From Nymphalis io (taxonomy: Eukaryota > Arthropoda > Insecta > Lepidoptera > Nymphalidae): 64,000 bases of DNA. The notes beneath the pieces were generated by a model, which saw only the letters and a program-made list of their open reading frames with translations, was not told the DNA's origin and made no database searches. Made by a program: the position numbers and the translations under genes. The DNA lies in assembly GCF_905147045.1 (NCBI RefSeq), contig NC_065916.1:896561-960560 (forward strand), given 5' to 3'. Below, piece after piece: positions 12,667 to 23,227 of this stretch. Each line of letters begins with the position of its first letter. The first letter of the stretch is position 1.

Positions 12667-15600
12667 ATGAAATGACATTTCATTATTCCAAATTTGCTGC
12701 GCTCCGCGCGTTTTTAATCTGTAACTAAAAGTCAGTTTGCCGCGCATTTGATGGTTGAATGACAGAATGACGGATAATGCTTAGATTATTTTGAACTTTG
12801 ATTTTGTAAGAAAATAAAGAGATATAATAGAGGAAGCGATATTAGTGAACTTTAAATGTCGTTTCTTTGTATTTTCAGAGAAACAATTTGTGGTTCATTT
12901 TGAGCATCCGCAATAACCTATCTTATATATATATATATATATATATATATACTATATTATAATGTATTTACATATTTGTTTTTTTTTCAGGTTGTGCAAT
13001 TAACCGGCGAGACGGCGACTGACCACAAGCTACTCAACAAGGGACAGATCATTATAACAACTGCTGATAAATGGGATGTACTTTCAAGACGGTGAGTTTA
13101 TCCTTTATATATTTTTTTGTTGGGAGATCATGTCGGCTTCAAATCCCTATTCGAGACAATTAAAGTGATCAAACTACATACCATCGCCAGGGGGAATGAA
13201 GATAAACGAACCATAAATTTACATATTCCATAAGATTTGATAATGTCTCTGCTATATTATGTAATACAAACAGGGGTGAATTCTTTTTTTTTATTTTTTA
13301 TTCTGTGACATTTTTCACACACGGCCATCTGTTCCCAAATTAAGCTTGTACAGAGCTCGTACTATGGAAACCAGACAACTGATATACTACATATACTACT
13401 TTTCTTTTGTAAATACATACTTATATAGATAATTACACCCAGACTCAGGACAAACAGACATATTCATGCACACAAATGTCTGTTCTGGGTGGGAATCGAA
13501 CCCACAACCTTCGGCGTGAAAGGCAAATATCTACCAACCACGCCAACCGGCCCGTTATTCTACTAATATATAATGATCAAGATACATTCCCGATTCAATT
13601 CCAATCCAACTTTGTATGTACTTTTGTGTCAAACGCAAACGTAATTGTTAGCTTTAATGCCAATAGTCGATAATTATATATACGCTCTGAGGAATTATTC
13701 TCTCTAATTCCCGCTTCCCCCTTCCTTCTTAAGTCCACGCGAGCTGGTTCTCGATGTCACCGCCTAACTGTGACATCAATTCCATCGCGCACAAAGAAAT
13801 TTGGCAACTCTTTTCTTTGTTGCACTTCCAAAAAATGGAATTTCTTACCAGCTCACGTGTTCGGCCTCCTCTAACCCGGGTTCCTTCAAACGAGGCGTGA
13901 AGAGGCATCTTGCGGGCCGGCAAGGCGAAGGCGGTTAGTACAGAACATTCTTCCCGACTGTACTGGCCGTCGTCGCATTTGGACTCTACTACCACTTACC
14001 ATCAGGTGGAGTAGAGTCAATTGAAATCCCGGCGCATATAAAAAAATAATAATTAAAGAATAAGAAAACGGATAAACGGTAAATATCATCAAGCTTGGAT
14101 TCGACCGCGATAAAGTGATCATTTGTTAGTAGAATTGGGCCTCAGTACTCATATACTATAATAATGTCCTCCAGACTGATTTCGGCCACGGCGTCCAATC
14201 TCAAGAGAGATTAGCCAACTGCGCAGGAGATACTATAGTGCACAAGTGTGTGCGCAAACACAGGTGCACTCTCTATTCCCTAACTCTCATAATCCGATGG
14301 AACGGCAAACCGACACGACCGGAAAGAGTTCAGGCGCAGGACCAACGGCTTTACGTGCTTTCCGAGGCACTGGAGTGCACACACTTCCAACTTTCAGATT
14401 CCGGGCTGCTACTGAGAATTTTCAGACAGAAAAACCCAGTAACTTTTTAGTAGCCCGGCCTGGGAATTGAACCCTGGACCTCCGGGTCTGCGGCCTTACA
14501 TCAAGCCACTAGACCAACGAGGCAGTTTCTCATTTATTATACTATAGTACTCATATATACATTTTCGCCGATTGATTTTTTATTATAATAACGACATTAT
14601 GTATAATTTAATTTTGACATTTTTTTAAAATTACTGATGTTTTCTTGTTACTTTTAATTTGAATTTGATTAGATGAATCTGAAAGTACTATGTACACTTG
14701 TAATTGACATGCATATTAGATAGACTATTATTGTTTTATAAATTGATCTTTTCAATGATTTATATGTATGTTGTAAGTGTGCTATTATAAATAAATAAAT
14801 AAATATTATATACATACGGCTACTTTTCATACCATTCATTAGGTACCCACGTTAGGTACCGTCCTGCATTTGGACTGTACGCAAAATTTCATAATGATCG
14901 GTTGTGTAGTTAAGACGAGAAAGGGTAACAGACAAACATACTCACTTTCTCATTTATAATTTATTTTATTTTTGGTGACATTTACTGGCTTTGCGAGGCT
15001 TTGGCAGGCTCGTCTGGGTAGGTACCACTCATCAGATATTCTACCGCAAAACAGCAGTACTTGGTATTATTGTGTTCCTGTTTGAAGGGTGAGTTTGCCA
15101 GTGTAATTACAGGGACAAGGGAAATAACATCTTAGTTCCCAATGTTGGTGGCATTTGCTTGTCCGCCTACTTATAATATATAAAAAAAAGAAATTTAAAA
15201 ATATTAGTTAGGAATAATATTTAACTAATTATTATTAATATATATCTAAAGCCGAATCTTGAGTGCTGAATAACGAGACTTTAAGATAATTTCTATAAGA
15301 TTATTTTAAAACACCATTTTGTAATGAACTTTAAACATTCAAGAGGAGAGGAGGCCTTTTATGGGTTTTTAATATAAATAAGAGTGAATTTGTTCCAGGT
15401 GGAAGGTCCGCAAGAGCGTGCAGAGCGTGTCGCTGCTGATCGTGGACGCGCTGCAGCTGCTGGGCGGAGAGGAGGGGCCCGTTTTGGAGGTGGCCTGCTC
15501 GCGCATGAGATACATCGCCTCGCAAACCGGTTTGTGATAACGAATGCCCACTACGGAGGGGAGAGTGATTATATAAAAAAAAAACTTATTATTTATTTGA

Positions 15601-18600
15601 ATTAATTATTTCTTGTCCGCAGGTCGTCCGATTCGTATAGTGGCGCTGTCCCTGCCGCTGGCGGACGCTCGCGACGTGTGGCAGTGGCTCGGCTGCAACG
15701 CCAACTGCGCCTTCAACTTCCACCCCAGCGTGCGACCCCTACCTCTCGAACTGCACGTCCAGGTCGGTACTCTATTAAACAGTGATCGGATTAAATGAAG
15801 TTCCGACTGACGTCTTAAATAAATAAACCCTCGTCGCAGGGCTTCAACATCTCGCACGCGGCGTCGCGGCTGGCCGCCATGACGAAGCCCATCTACAACG
15901 CCGTGGTGCGGCACGCGGGCACCAAGCCGTGCGTGGTGTTCGTGCCGTCGCGGCGCCACGCGCGCCTGCTGGCGGCCGACCTGCTGGCGCTGGCGGCGGC
16001 GCACGGCACGCCGGGCCGCTTCCTGCAGGCGCGGCCCGACCTGCTGGCGCCCTTCCTGCGCAAGCTGCAGGACAAGATGCTGCGCGAGACGCTGGCGGCG
16101 GGCGTGGCCTACCTGCACGAGGGCGTCAGCGCGGCCGACCGGCGCGCCGCGCAGCAGCTGCTGGAGTCGGGCGCCGCGCAGCTGTGCGTCGTGGCGGCCG
16201 AGCTGGCCTTCGCCTTCGCCGCGCACTGCCACACCGTCATCGTGGCCGACACGCACGTGTACAACGGCAAGCTGCACTGCTACGAGCAGTACCCCGTCAC
16301 CACCGTGCTGCAGATGCTGGGCCGCGCGTGCCGCCCGCTCGACGACGACCACTCGGTGGCCGTGCTCATGTGCGCCGCGCACCACAAGACCTTCTTCACC
16401 AAGCTGCTCAACGACTGCCTTCCGCTCGAGGTACATTCCCGCCTGCTCTATTGGTAATAGAATACCCCAAGGGTTCAGGATTGAATCTGCGACTTTAACA
16501 TCGCCAAGCCGGCCATAAACCGTTGCGCTGTTGACACATCTTATAATATCAATAATGTATTAAATACATATTTGGATATAAAAATTATTTATATTGTAAA
16601 CTTTAATTTTCATCCCCAGAGTCACCTCGACCACAGACTACACGATCATATGAACGCAGAAATTGTCACAAAGACAATAGAGAACAAACAGGACGCCGTC
16701 GACTATCTGACGTGGACCTTCCTCTACCGGCGACTCACGCAGAATCCCAACTATTATAATCTACAGGGTGTTACACATAGGTGAGAAATCATGTAAACTG
16801 ATTTGTTTTTGACATTCTAATTGTATATGCCATTCGCCCATTACATTTTAAATGATTGATTAAATGTATTCTTTTATTGAATTCAGGCTGGCAGACTGGC
16901 AAATGGGCCACATGATAGTAAGTGGTCACCACCCGTAGACATTTACAATGTAAGAAATATTAACAATCCCATACATCGTCCGAAATGCCCTAGTGGTTAG
17001 AGCGCGTGATTCTTAACCTATGATCGTGAGTTCAAACCCGGGCAAGCACCACTGAATTTTCATGTTCATAATTTGTGATTATAATTCATCTCGTGCTTGA
17101 CGGTGAAGGAAAACATCGTGAGAAAACCTGCGTGTGGCTAATTTCACTGAAATTCTGCCACGTGTGTATTCCACCAACCCGCATTGGAACAGCTTGGTGT
17201 AATAAGCTCCAAATCTTCCCTTCAAAAAAGGAGATGTCTTAGCCCAGCAGTGGGACATTTACAGGCTGTTACTGTAATTTCTTTTCATCGTCGATGCGCT
17301 ACCGACCTTGAGAACTCAATTGTCCCTCATGCCTGTAACAAAGACTCACTCCTGTAACATTCCAAATCGGAATGCAAGAATTCTTAGTATTGCTGTTTAG
17401 GGTTAGAATGTTTGGATAGTAACTACCCAGCTGCGATTGAACAAAGTCCTACCACCAATGTTCTATGACAGCATATTAATATATTTTCTCATTGCATAGG
17501 CACCTGTCAGATCATCTCTCGGAACTGGTCGAGACAACACTATCAGATCTGGAGCAGTCGAAGTGTATCGCCATAGAAGACGAGATGGACGTCCAGCCTT
17601 TGAACCTCGGCATGATAGCTTCATACTACTACATCAACTATACAACAATTGGTACGGTATTATTATTACTTGCGTCCTTAGTCTACTTGTTAAATATGAG
17701 GCAGCAGACACCGATGTCCTGGGTTCAAACCCCAGGTCGGGCCGATAAAATGTTACTGGATTTTTCTCTGTAGCATCCCGCCATCAGGAAGATATATAGA
17801 TAAGTGTATACACTCCCGTGCCTCGATAAGCACGTAATGCCTTATGGCTGTATGCCTGAACTCTCTCATGTGAGGGACTTACTTGCTTAGTGTTATCTCC
17901 GAGGAACGGTAGTTTCCAAACTCTGACCACCTGAATTTTCTTCTAAATCTCGTAATTTATATTTCTATCTGGATAAGAACTAAAGCTGTTTCAATGTCAA
18001 TTTCAACCAATGTTATCAAGTCGTGATAAGGTTAGAAACAAACAGACGGATTTACATTCGCATTTATAATATTGGTAGTGTAATTTACATTGTCTTCTTC
18101 TTCCTACCCTTATCCCACTACGTGGGGTCGGAACAAGATCTTTTTTCCTTCCACTTCTCTCTGTTACGTCATCTCAGCACTTCCCACTTTCATACACATA
18201 TCCTTTCTTACGCAATCCATCCACATTTTCTTCGCCCCCCCCCCCCGCTCGTCCCCTAAATCCAGTGTTATTTATATTGTAAAGTTCAAAAAAGCAGATG
18301 TGTTGATGAAAATTAGTTGCCGATTTTTTTTTGATTTTTTAATACAAAAAAAAGGTATAATTATTTTTTGTTTATATTTCAGAGCTCTTCAGTCTCTCGT
18401 TGACTTCGAAGACGAAGATCCGTGGTCTCCTGGAGATAATATCGTCAGCCGCCGAGTACTCCGACCTCTGTATCAGGCATCGCGAGGAGAACATCATAAA
18501 AGCTTTGGCAGCGAAGTAAGTATAATTCGTTTCGATAAATTTACTTTACTTTTACTTTATACTTTATTGTACACCACACCACAAAGAGAAAAATACAAAA

Positions 18601-21600
18601 CATGTATACTGCCTAAATAAATGTACAATTATGGCGACCTTATCGCTACATAGCGATCTCTTCCAGGCAACCAACGGAGTGAGTAACAGATAGGATATGA
18701 GGTAGGTGGTGGTATGAATGAAATAATATAAATATTTAATTAAAACAAAACCAATAAACAAATGTAAATATAAAATACACATATTATATGTATATCAATA
18801 AATAAATTATATTATCAGTACATACAAAATTACAAGTATATAATATAAATATATACTATATACAGCATCAACGAAAAATATAATAATTATAAAATAATAA
18901 ATATAAAAATTTAATATTTATGTTTGTTCGAATGTTTGCAGGGTACCACACAAGCCGGCGACACCGTCAGGTGGTACGGTGAAATACAACGAGCCGCATG
19001 TCAAGGCGCATGTGCTTTTGCAAGCGCACTTGTCACGCATGCAGCTCCCGGCTGAGTTACAAGCGGATACGGCGATCGTTCTCACAAAGGTTAGCCAGTT
19101 ATATTTATAAAGCTCCGGTTGAGGCTTGGAAGTTCTCTTAAAGGTCTTGTTGCCTAATTTAAAAAAAAAGGGGGAAGTGCCGAGATTTGACGTGTAAACA
19201 CGTGAGCTCGTGTACCGATCTCACGCACGCACGCACACATTAACGCACTTACAATAACTAATCTTACGCTGACGTCATCTGACGGTAGAACTCTCAGTTA
19301 GCCGCTACCATGTACCGAGCGCTAAGATGTTTACACATCAAAAACATTAATAAATGAGATAAATACTCAATACAATATTATATAGATAATAAAAAAGGGT
19401 TAAGTTAGTATTTATTGGCGTTTAGACAGGTTTTAAATTAATTTAATTGTATTAAAATTGACATAACTTTTTAATTGAAATGGTGGAAAATAGTAACTAG
19501 TGATATTCTTGCCGGTATTTCGCGGTATAATAACGCGCTTGAATAGGGGGGTAACCCTTTGTACTTTTCTATACCCCTAACAAAATGTATACAAAATATT
19601 ATCATAATAGAATGAGTAGGAAGCGTTAAAAACAAAAAAAACTCACTTAATAATATTAATAATTTTTAGTATGTAATAATAAAATTTGTATTATTTATTT
19701 TCAGGCTATAAGATTGATCCAGGCGTGTGTGGACGTAGTCTCCAGCAGCGGCTGGCTGTCCCCGGCCGTAGCGGCCATGGAGCTCGCACAGATGGTCACA
19801 CAGGCAATGTGGGCCAAGGATTCGTACCTGAGGCAGTTGCCACACTTCACACCCGAGCTGGTGCAGAGATGTGCTGATAAGGTGAGGAGTTGGAGATCGG
19901 GTATTGATGCAAAATGTTTATTTTGACACGCAGCTGATAGGTTTTGATGGATTTTTATCACAGACCTGCTGCTTAGGATCTATTTGAACTACTGCCATAT
20001 TTATACATGTAGGACCTGTCATATCTATTGTAGAGGAAGCCTGTAAATGTCCTACTGCTGGGCCAAGGCCTCCTCTCCCTTTTGAGAAGAAGGTTTGGAG
20101 CTTATTCCACCACGCTGCTCCAATACGGGTTGGTAGAATACACATGTGGTAGAATTTCAATGATATTAGACACATGCAGATTTCCTCACGATGTTTTCCT
20201 TCACCATCAAGCACGAGATTAATTATAAACACAAATGGAAAGTGGTCTTTGCCCAATAGTATATCCTAAAGCAATATTCTTGATGATTACAATCTGATGG
20301 TCTTTTGTATTTTCCCCAGAGTGTTGAGACGGTGTTCGACGTGATGGAACTGGAGGATGGTGCCAGAGCCAAGCTGCTGCAGCTGTCGCCTACCGAGATG
20401 GCTGACGTGGCCAGGTTCTGCAACCGATACCCCAACGTCGAATTGACATATGAGGTAATAAAACGTACAATTACATATTAAATATGTTTAATGAAAAATA
20501 TAAACTACTAAGATTCTTGCCGGTTCTTCTTGGTAGAACTGAACCGCTGGTATATCTAATAATTTAATTCAGCTCAACTCAACCGCCGGGCTTTTGTGGT
20601 TGACCAATCCGGTGTTTTCTTATTTGCAACTTTTTTCAATTTCAGGGGTTTTTTTTAACACACTAAAAAGTTTGAATTAAACAACTGCACGTGACCACGG
20701 ACACTGTAAAGTGTTTGAAACGTCAGGAAATGATAAAAAAATATGTTAATGTATATACGATAAATACATTCATAGTCGTTTGTAGAGATCAATATCTAAA
20801 TATTTTTTGTATTAAATTAGATACTGCGACATGATGATACAAAGTCTTAATATATGCCTACCTTTTATATAATTCGATTTGAATAATAAAATATTTGAAT
20901 TGTTTGGATCAGGTGAAGAACGAGCGTCGCCTGCGCGCCGGAAAGCCGATAGTGGTCGAAGTGTCCCTCGAGAGGGAAGATGAGATCGTGGGGCCGGTCA
21001 TCGCACCATTCTTCCCCCAGGTTGGTTAATTTCTACTCGTTCAATGCTTGTAGCCGAAGGTGTGTTCAAATTTGAGCAACTTTTAATTAAGTCATGTCGT
21101 TTTTAATCGTTTACATAATGATGCGCAAGTTTAATCTTATAATGTATAAGTTTTTTCTATAGTACAGTAACACCCTGTTAATGTCCCACTGCTGGGCTAA
21201 GACCTCTCCTTTTGAGGAGAAGGTTTTGCGCTTATTCCAAAACGCTGCTCCAATGAGGATAGTACTAGACACATGTGACAGAATTTCAGTGAAATTAGAC
21301 ATATGCAGGTTTCCTCACAATGTTTTCCTTCACCGTCAAGTACTAGATGAATTAAGCACATGAAAATTCTGCGGTGCTTGCCCGGGCTTGAACCCACTTT
21401 CATCGTTTAAGATTCACGTGTTCTAACCACTAAGCCATCTCGGCTATATATTAGTTTTTCTATAATAATACTGGTGGTAGGGCTTTGTGCAAGCTCTTCT
21501 GGGTAGGTACCACCCACTCATCAGATATTCTACCGCAAAACAGCAATACTTGATATTGTTGTGTTCCGGTTTGAAGGGTGGGTGAGCCAGTGTAATTACA

Positions 21601-22176
21601 GGCACAAGGGACATAAAATCTTAGTTCGAAAGGTTGGTGGCGCATTGGCTATAAGCGATGGTTGACATTTCTTATAATGCCAATGTCTAAGGGCGTTTGG
21701 TGACCACTTACCATCAGGTGGCCCATATGCTCGTCCGCCTTCCTATTCTATAAATAAAATAAAAAAACAATTCCCTTTGCCGCCTTTTTTAAAAGACCAT
21801 GTTGCCAACATAAAAATATTAAAAAGACAGTTACCACTTAACAGAAAAATATTACGTCATACCTTATTATAAATTATAACAAAATAATTTAAATTAAATA
21901 TACTAATAATATGAAATATTTAAATATTATTTCCAGAAACGCGAAGAGGGCTGGTGGGTGGTGATCGGCGACCCCAAAACGAACACGCTGCTGTCGATCA
22001 AGCGCGTGTCGCTGGGCCGCTCCGCCAAGGTGCGGTTGGACTTCGTGTGCGGCGCTGCCGGCAGACACACGTACACGCTGTACTTCATGTCGGACGCCTA
22101 CCTGGGCGCCGACCAGGAGTACAAGTTCAACGTGGACGTGGAGGACGCCGCCTCGGACTCCAGCGAGTCGGAATAA
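1..22176 (+). CDS. Brr2: Brr2 / SNRNP200, U5 snRNP RNA helicase (3' part, 24 exons)
   Basis: Nuclear Ski2-like RNA helicase of the U5 snRNP, which unwinds U4/U6 during spliceosome activation. Joining 24 exons with GT/AG borders in consistent phase gives 1422 residues ending at TAA 22174-22176. The human protein has about 2136, so roughly the first third lies upstream of the window. The reading frame enters at base 2. The first cassette shows motifs V and VI (GVNLPAH, QMLGRAGRPQYD), then winged-helix and Sec63-like regions. A second full cassette follows, ending in the Ig-like domain and an acidic, serine-rich tail (DAASDSSESE). The second cassette has lost key ATPase residues (see separate entries). 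Family identity is certain from unbroken similarity along the whole length. Introns are 77 bp to about 2.3 kb and carry many repeats. Confidence 0.97.
980..1034. repeat. (TA)n microsatellite
   Basis: Uninterrupted TA dinucleotide run of about 27 units in a Brr2 intron. Confidence 0.95.
1081..1350 (-). repeat. SINE-B copy 1
   Basis: tRNA-headed SINE on the minus strand. The head begins GACGAGCCGGTTGGCGTGG and contains a B-box-like GGTTCGATTCC. The body follows, and the 3' end is a (TTA)n tail near 1081. Six similar copies occur in the window. Confidence 0.85.
1450..1625 (+). repeat. Repeat D copy (partial)
   Basis: Dispersed family, typical start GGTGGTAGGGCTTTGTG, with the later block TCTACCGCAAAACAGC. 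Full copies are about 280 bp and end in an A-rich tail after CTATTCTATAAAA. No terminal inverted repeats were seen, so it is probably a SINE or a LINE 3' end. This copy stops after the TTAGTTCCCAAGG block. Confidence 0.8.
1902..2151. mobile_element. 250-bp MITE (family F)
   Basis: Ends are a perfect 14-bp inverted repeat, GGTGGCTTCCCACG at the left and its complement at the right, with weaker pairing inwards. It is non-coding and sits in a Brr2 intron just upstream of the exon at 2307. A related, degraded end is at 61373-61480. No clear target duplication was found. Confidence 0.7.
2550..2706 (+). repeat. Repeat D copy (3' part, diverged)
   Basis: Carries the GCCAGTGTAAT block and a diverged form of the CACCATCAGGT 3' module. 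Confidence 0.6.
3580..3882 (+). repeat. SINE-A copy, near full length
   Basis: Family A has a tRNA-like head, GCCGAGATGGCCCAGTGG (A-box region) and GGTTCAAACCCGGGCAAGC (B-box region), a body with AACATCGTGAGGAAACCTGC, and a tail GCCCAGCAGTGGGACATT then CAGGCTGTTAC. About 22 copies or fragments are in this window. This build resembles tRNA-derived butterfly SINEs. Confidence 0.88.
4530..4815 (-). repeat. SINE-A copy
   Basis: Near full-length family A copy in reverse orientation in a Brr2 intron. The head is at the high-coordinate end. Confidence 0.85.
5023..5386 (-). repeat. SINE-C copy
   Basis: Family C has a tRNA-like head, TGCCTCGTTGGTCCAGTGG with B-box-like GGTTCAATTCC, a roughly 360-bp body and a 3' end GGAGGACATTATT. 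Here it is reversed, with the head ending near 5386. Confidence 0.85.
5569..5834 (-). repeat. SINE-B copy abutting a Brr2 exon
   Basis: Full family B copy. Its head end lies only 28 bases upstream of the Brr2 exon that starts at 5863. Confidence 0.85.
6142..6410 (+). repeat. Repeat D copy
   Basis: Near full-length but diverged, directly downstream of the Brr2 exon ending at 6094. Confidence 0.75.
6798..6812. repeat. G15 homopolymer
   Basis: Run of 15 G in a Brr2 intron, following a repeat-like TTTCGTCCGC stretch. Its length is prone to sequencing error. Confidence 0.8.
7138..7422 (+). repeat. Repeat D copy, full length
   Basis: One of the best copies, with all blocks and the module ACCACTTACCATCAGGTGG at about 7368, followed by the A-rich tail. 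Confidence 0.85.
7843..8040. repeat. Repeat D fold-back fragment
   Basis: A minus-orientation piece of the D 3' module (CCTGATGGTAAGTGGTCACC, from about 7847) is followed at 7950-8040 by a plus-orientation D 3' end, forming an inverted pair. Confidence 0.7.
8349..8615 (+). repeat. SINE-B copy
   Basis: Full copy in plus orientation, from GACGAGCCGG to a (ATT)n tail. Confidence 0.85.
8969..9176 (+). repeat. SINE-A copy, 3'-truncated
   Basis: Head and body present. The tail is missing. It ends about 48 bases before the Brr2 exon at 9224. Confidence 0.8.
10003..10068 (-). repeat. SINE-A tail fragment
   Basis: Only the GTCCCACTGCTGGGC tail module (reverse) remains. Confidence 0.7.
10090..10320 (-). 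repeat. Repeat D copy
   Basis: Reverse copy next to the SINE-A tail fragment, followed by a TA run to about 10342. Confidence 0.8.
10736..10856 (-). repeat. SINE-A, old diverged copy
   Basis: Recognisable by TATTCCACCACG and CGATGTTTTCCTT blocks in reverse orientation. Confidence 0.55.
10955..11190 (-). repeat. Repeat D copy
   Basis: Diverged reverse copy in a Brr2 intron. Confidence 0.7.
11866..12022 (+). repeat. SINE-A copy, 5'-truncated
   Basis: Body and tail only. It lies 140 bases upstream of the Brr2 exon at 12162. Confidence 0.8.
13303..13556 (-). repeat. SINE-B copy
   Basis: Near full-length reverse copy in the 2.3-kb Brr2 intron. Confidence 0.85.
13720..14045 (-). repeat. Repeat E copy
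   Basis: Family E carries TTCAAACGAGGCGTGAAGAGGC and ends with ACCACTTACCATCAGGTGG, the same 3' module as repeat D, then GGCGCATATAAAA. Similar copies are at 22690 and 30660. Confidence 0.75.
14158..14526 (-). repeat. SINE-C copy
   Basis: Full-length reverse copy, very similar to the one at 5023. Confidence 0.85.
14815..14965 (-). repeat. LINE-tail-like repeat
   Basis: Matches in reverse the segment at 22915-23075 (blocks AACCGATCATTATGA and GGGTACCTAACG). Probably a non-LTR element 3' end. The family was not named. Confidence 0.5.
14982..15180 (+). repeat. Repeat D copy, internally deleted
   Basis: Starts at the GAGGCTTTGGCAGGCTCG block and jumps from GTTGGTGGC to TTGTCCGCC, lacking the middle of the 3' part. 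Confidence 0.7.
15840..16430 (+). other. Brr2: Brr2 exon 16, very GC-rich 591-bp exon
   Basis: The largest Brr2 exon in the window, 197 codons in frame 0, coding for the RecA2 part of the second cassette from GFNISH to the conserved LPLE before the 16431 donor. Codons end almost always in G or C, giving long runs of GC-rich sequence with alanine and leucine excess, in sharp contrast to the AT-rich introns on both sides. The preceding intron (15763-15839) is only 77 bp. Confidence 0.93.
16888..17462 (-). repeat. Repeat D copy split by a SINE-A
   Basis: Reverse D copy whose two halves (16888-16977 and 17280-17462) flank a plus-strand SINE-A. The D insertion is therefore older. Confidence 0.7.
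16978..17271 (+). repeat. SINE-A copy nested in repeat D
   Basis: Near full-length family A copy inserted inside a D element in the Brr2 intron between exons 17 and 18. Confidence 0.8.
17700..17880 (+). repeat. SINE-C fragment
   Basis: B-box part of the head (GGGTTCAAACCCCAGGTCGG) and part of the body (TACACTCCCGTGCCTCG). Confidence 0.7.
18094..18262. repeat. Pyrimidine-rich dispersed repeat with C12 run
   Basis: Block CTTATCCCACTACGTGGGGTC and following pyrimidine-rich sequence resemble a dispersed lepidopteran repeat. A 12-C run is at 18235-18246. No second copy was seen in the window. Confidence 0.4.
19192..19336. mobile_element. 145-bp MITE-like repeat (family G)
   Basis: Ends are GTGTAAACA and its complement TGTTTACAC, with partial pairing for about 15 more bases. 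The core CATTAACGCACTTACAATAA then GCTGACGTCATCTG is shared, in reverse, with 45681-45838. Confidence 0.6.
20036..20236 (-). repeat. SINE-A copy, head missing
   Basis: Reverse family A copy lacking the tRNA-like head, 80 bases from the Brr2 exon at 20320. Confidence 0.8.
21165..21445 (-). repeat. SINE-A copy
   Basis: Near full-length reverse copy. The head (AGCCGAGATGGC complement) ends at 21445. Confidence 0.85.
21468..21757 (+). repeat. Repeat D copy, full length
   Basis: Full copy directly beside the SINE-A head, within the last Brr2 intron. Confidence 0.85.
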
Positions 22177-22240
22177 TCGCGAATCATTAAATAGCTCTAT
22201 ACCCATTGTTGTTTTATTTTAAACAATTACATGAAACAAT

Positions 22241-22360
22241 GTCACGTCAATAGTCAGTTATATACTAAAACCTTCTCCGGAACGCGCTGCATCTTCTGGT
22301 ATAAGTTTAGTATGTTGGTCAAGTAGTTTTGTTTTCATTAAAAGATTACAAAAAATGACT
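22241..22360 (+). repeat. Repeat J copy
   Basis: Blocks TCACGTCAATAGTC and TACTAAAACCTTCTC are shared with 32278-32460 and 49806-49975. This copy lies in the region just after the Brr2 stop, possibly in its 3' UTR. Confidence 0.55.
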
Positions 22361-22405
22361 CCTTATTTGTTTGTATTAAGTTTGTATATGAATTTAAAAT
22401 TATAA

Positions 22406-22411
22406 AATAAA
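22406..22411 (+). promoter_or_regulatory. Possible Brr2 polyadenylation signal
   Basis: AATAAA lies 230 bases after the Brr2 stop codon. A weaker ATTAAA is at 22186-22191, only about 10 bases after the stop. Which one is used cannot be told from sequence. A dispersed repeat lies between them. Confidence 0.3.
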
Positions 22412-22445
22412 TGCGTGCAAAAATACAGTAGTGGAGGTTTTTTTA

Positions 22446-22688
22446 CTGCCCACTCATCAGATATTCTACCGCAAAACAGCAGTACTTGGTATTGCTGTAT
22501 TCCGATTTGAAGAGTGAGCCAGTGTAATTACAGGCACAAGGGACATAACAGCTTAGTTCCCAAGGTTGGTGGCGCATTGGTGATGTAAGCGATGGTTAAC
22601 ATTTCTTACAATGCCAATGTCTATGGGCGTTGGTGACCACTTACCATCAGGTGGCCCATAAGCTCGTCCGCCTTCCTATATAAAAAAA
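22446..22688 (+). repeat. Repeat D copy
   Basis: Copy lacking the first block, downstream of Brr2. Confidence 0.8.
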
Positions 22689-22689
22689 G

Positions 22690-22912
22690 GTTTTCCAAAA
22701 AATGAAATTCCTTACCAGCTTACGTGTTCCACTCCTCTTACAAACTGGGTTCCTTCAAACGAGGCGTTAAGAGGCTTGCTGGCTGCAAGGCGGGGGCGGC
22801 TACTGCAGAACATTCTTCTCGACTGTACAGGCCGTCGTCGCGTTTGGACTCTACTACCACTTACCATCAGGTGGAGTAGAGTCATTTGCCTTTACGGCGC
22901 ATATAAAAATAA
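22690..22912 (-). repeat. Repeat E copy
   Basis: Second family E copy, sharing TTCAAACGAGGCGT and the ACCACTTACCATCAGGTGG end. Confidence 0.75.
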
Positions 22913-22914
22913 AT

Positions 22915-23075
22915 CCTTACTAATAAGTGAGTTAGTGATTTTGTTCATTTGTCTGTCACGCTTTCAAGTCTTAACTACTAAACCGATCATTATGATATTG
23001 AATTACGTTAGGGGTACAGAAGACATAGGGTACCTAACGAAAAAAATATCGGATAAAGCTGTGGGCGGAAGCTAG
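22915..23075 (+). repeat. LINE-tail-like repeat
   Basis: Ends GGGCGGAAGCTAGTA. It matches the reverse of 14815-14965. Function unknown. Confidence 0.5.
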
Positions 23076-23227
23076 TAATATAATAATAATATTTAATTAA
23101 TTTTTTTTTTGATTACGGGTTCAACCCATAACAAGCATCACTTTGTTGTCAAAAAAAAACAATGAAAAGTGCCACATGTGTATGTGCGCCAAACCTACTA
23201 AAGTATAACGACATGCGAATAAAATTC

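Larger units (their letters stand above)
12162..22176 (+). other. Brr2: Brr2 exons 12-24: C-terminal pseudo-helicase cassette
   Basis: Exons at 12162-12371, 12991-13091, 15399-15529, 15623-15762, 15840-16430, 16620-16780, 17500-17651, 18383-18515, 18942-19089, 19705-19881, 20320-20454, 20913-21020 and 21937-22176, 808 codons plus stop. Motif I (GAPSGSGKS) is kept. Motif II reads DALQ where an active helicase has DExH, and motif III reads SLPL. Motif VI keeps the QMLGRACRP form. This cassette is known in other species to lack helicase activity and to act as a regulator and protein-binding platform. The same role is inferred here. Confidence 0.9.

Noticed and set aside
15606..16436. Long open frame on the minus strand opposite Brr2 exons 15-16
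   Set aside because: It is a by-product of very GC-rich sense codons. The plus strand encodes the conserved helicase.
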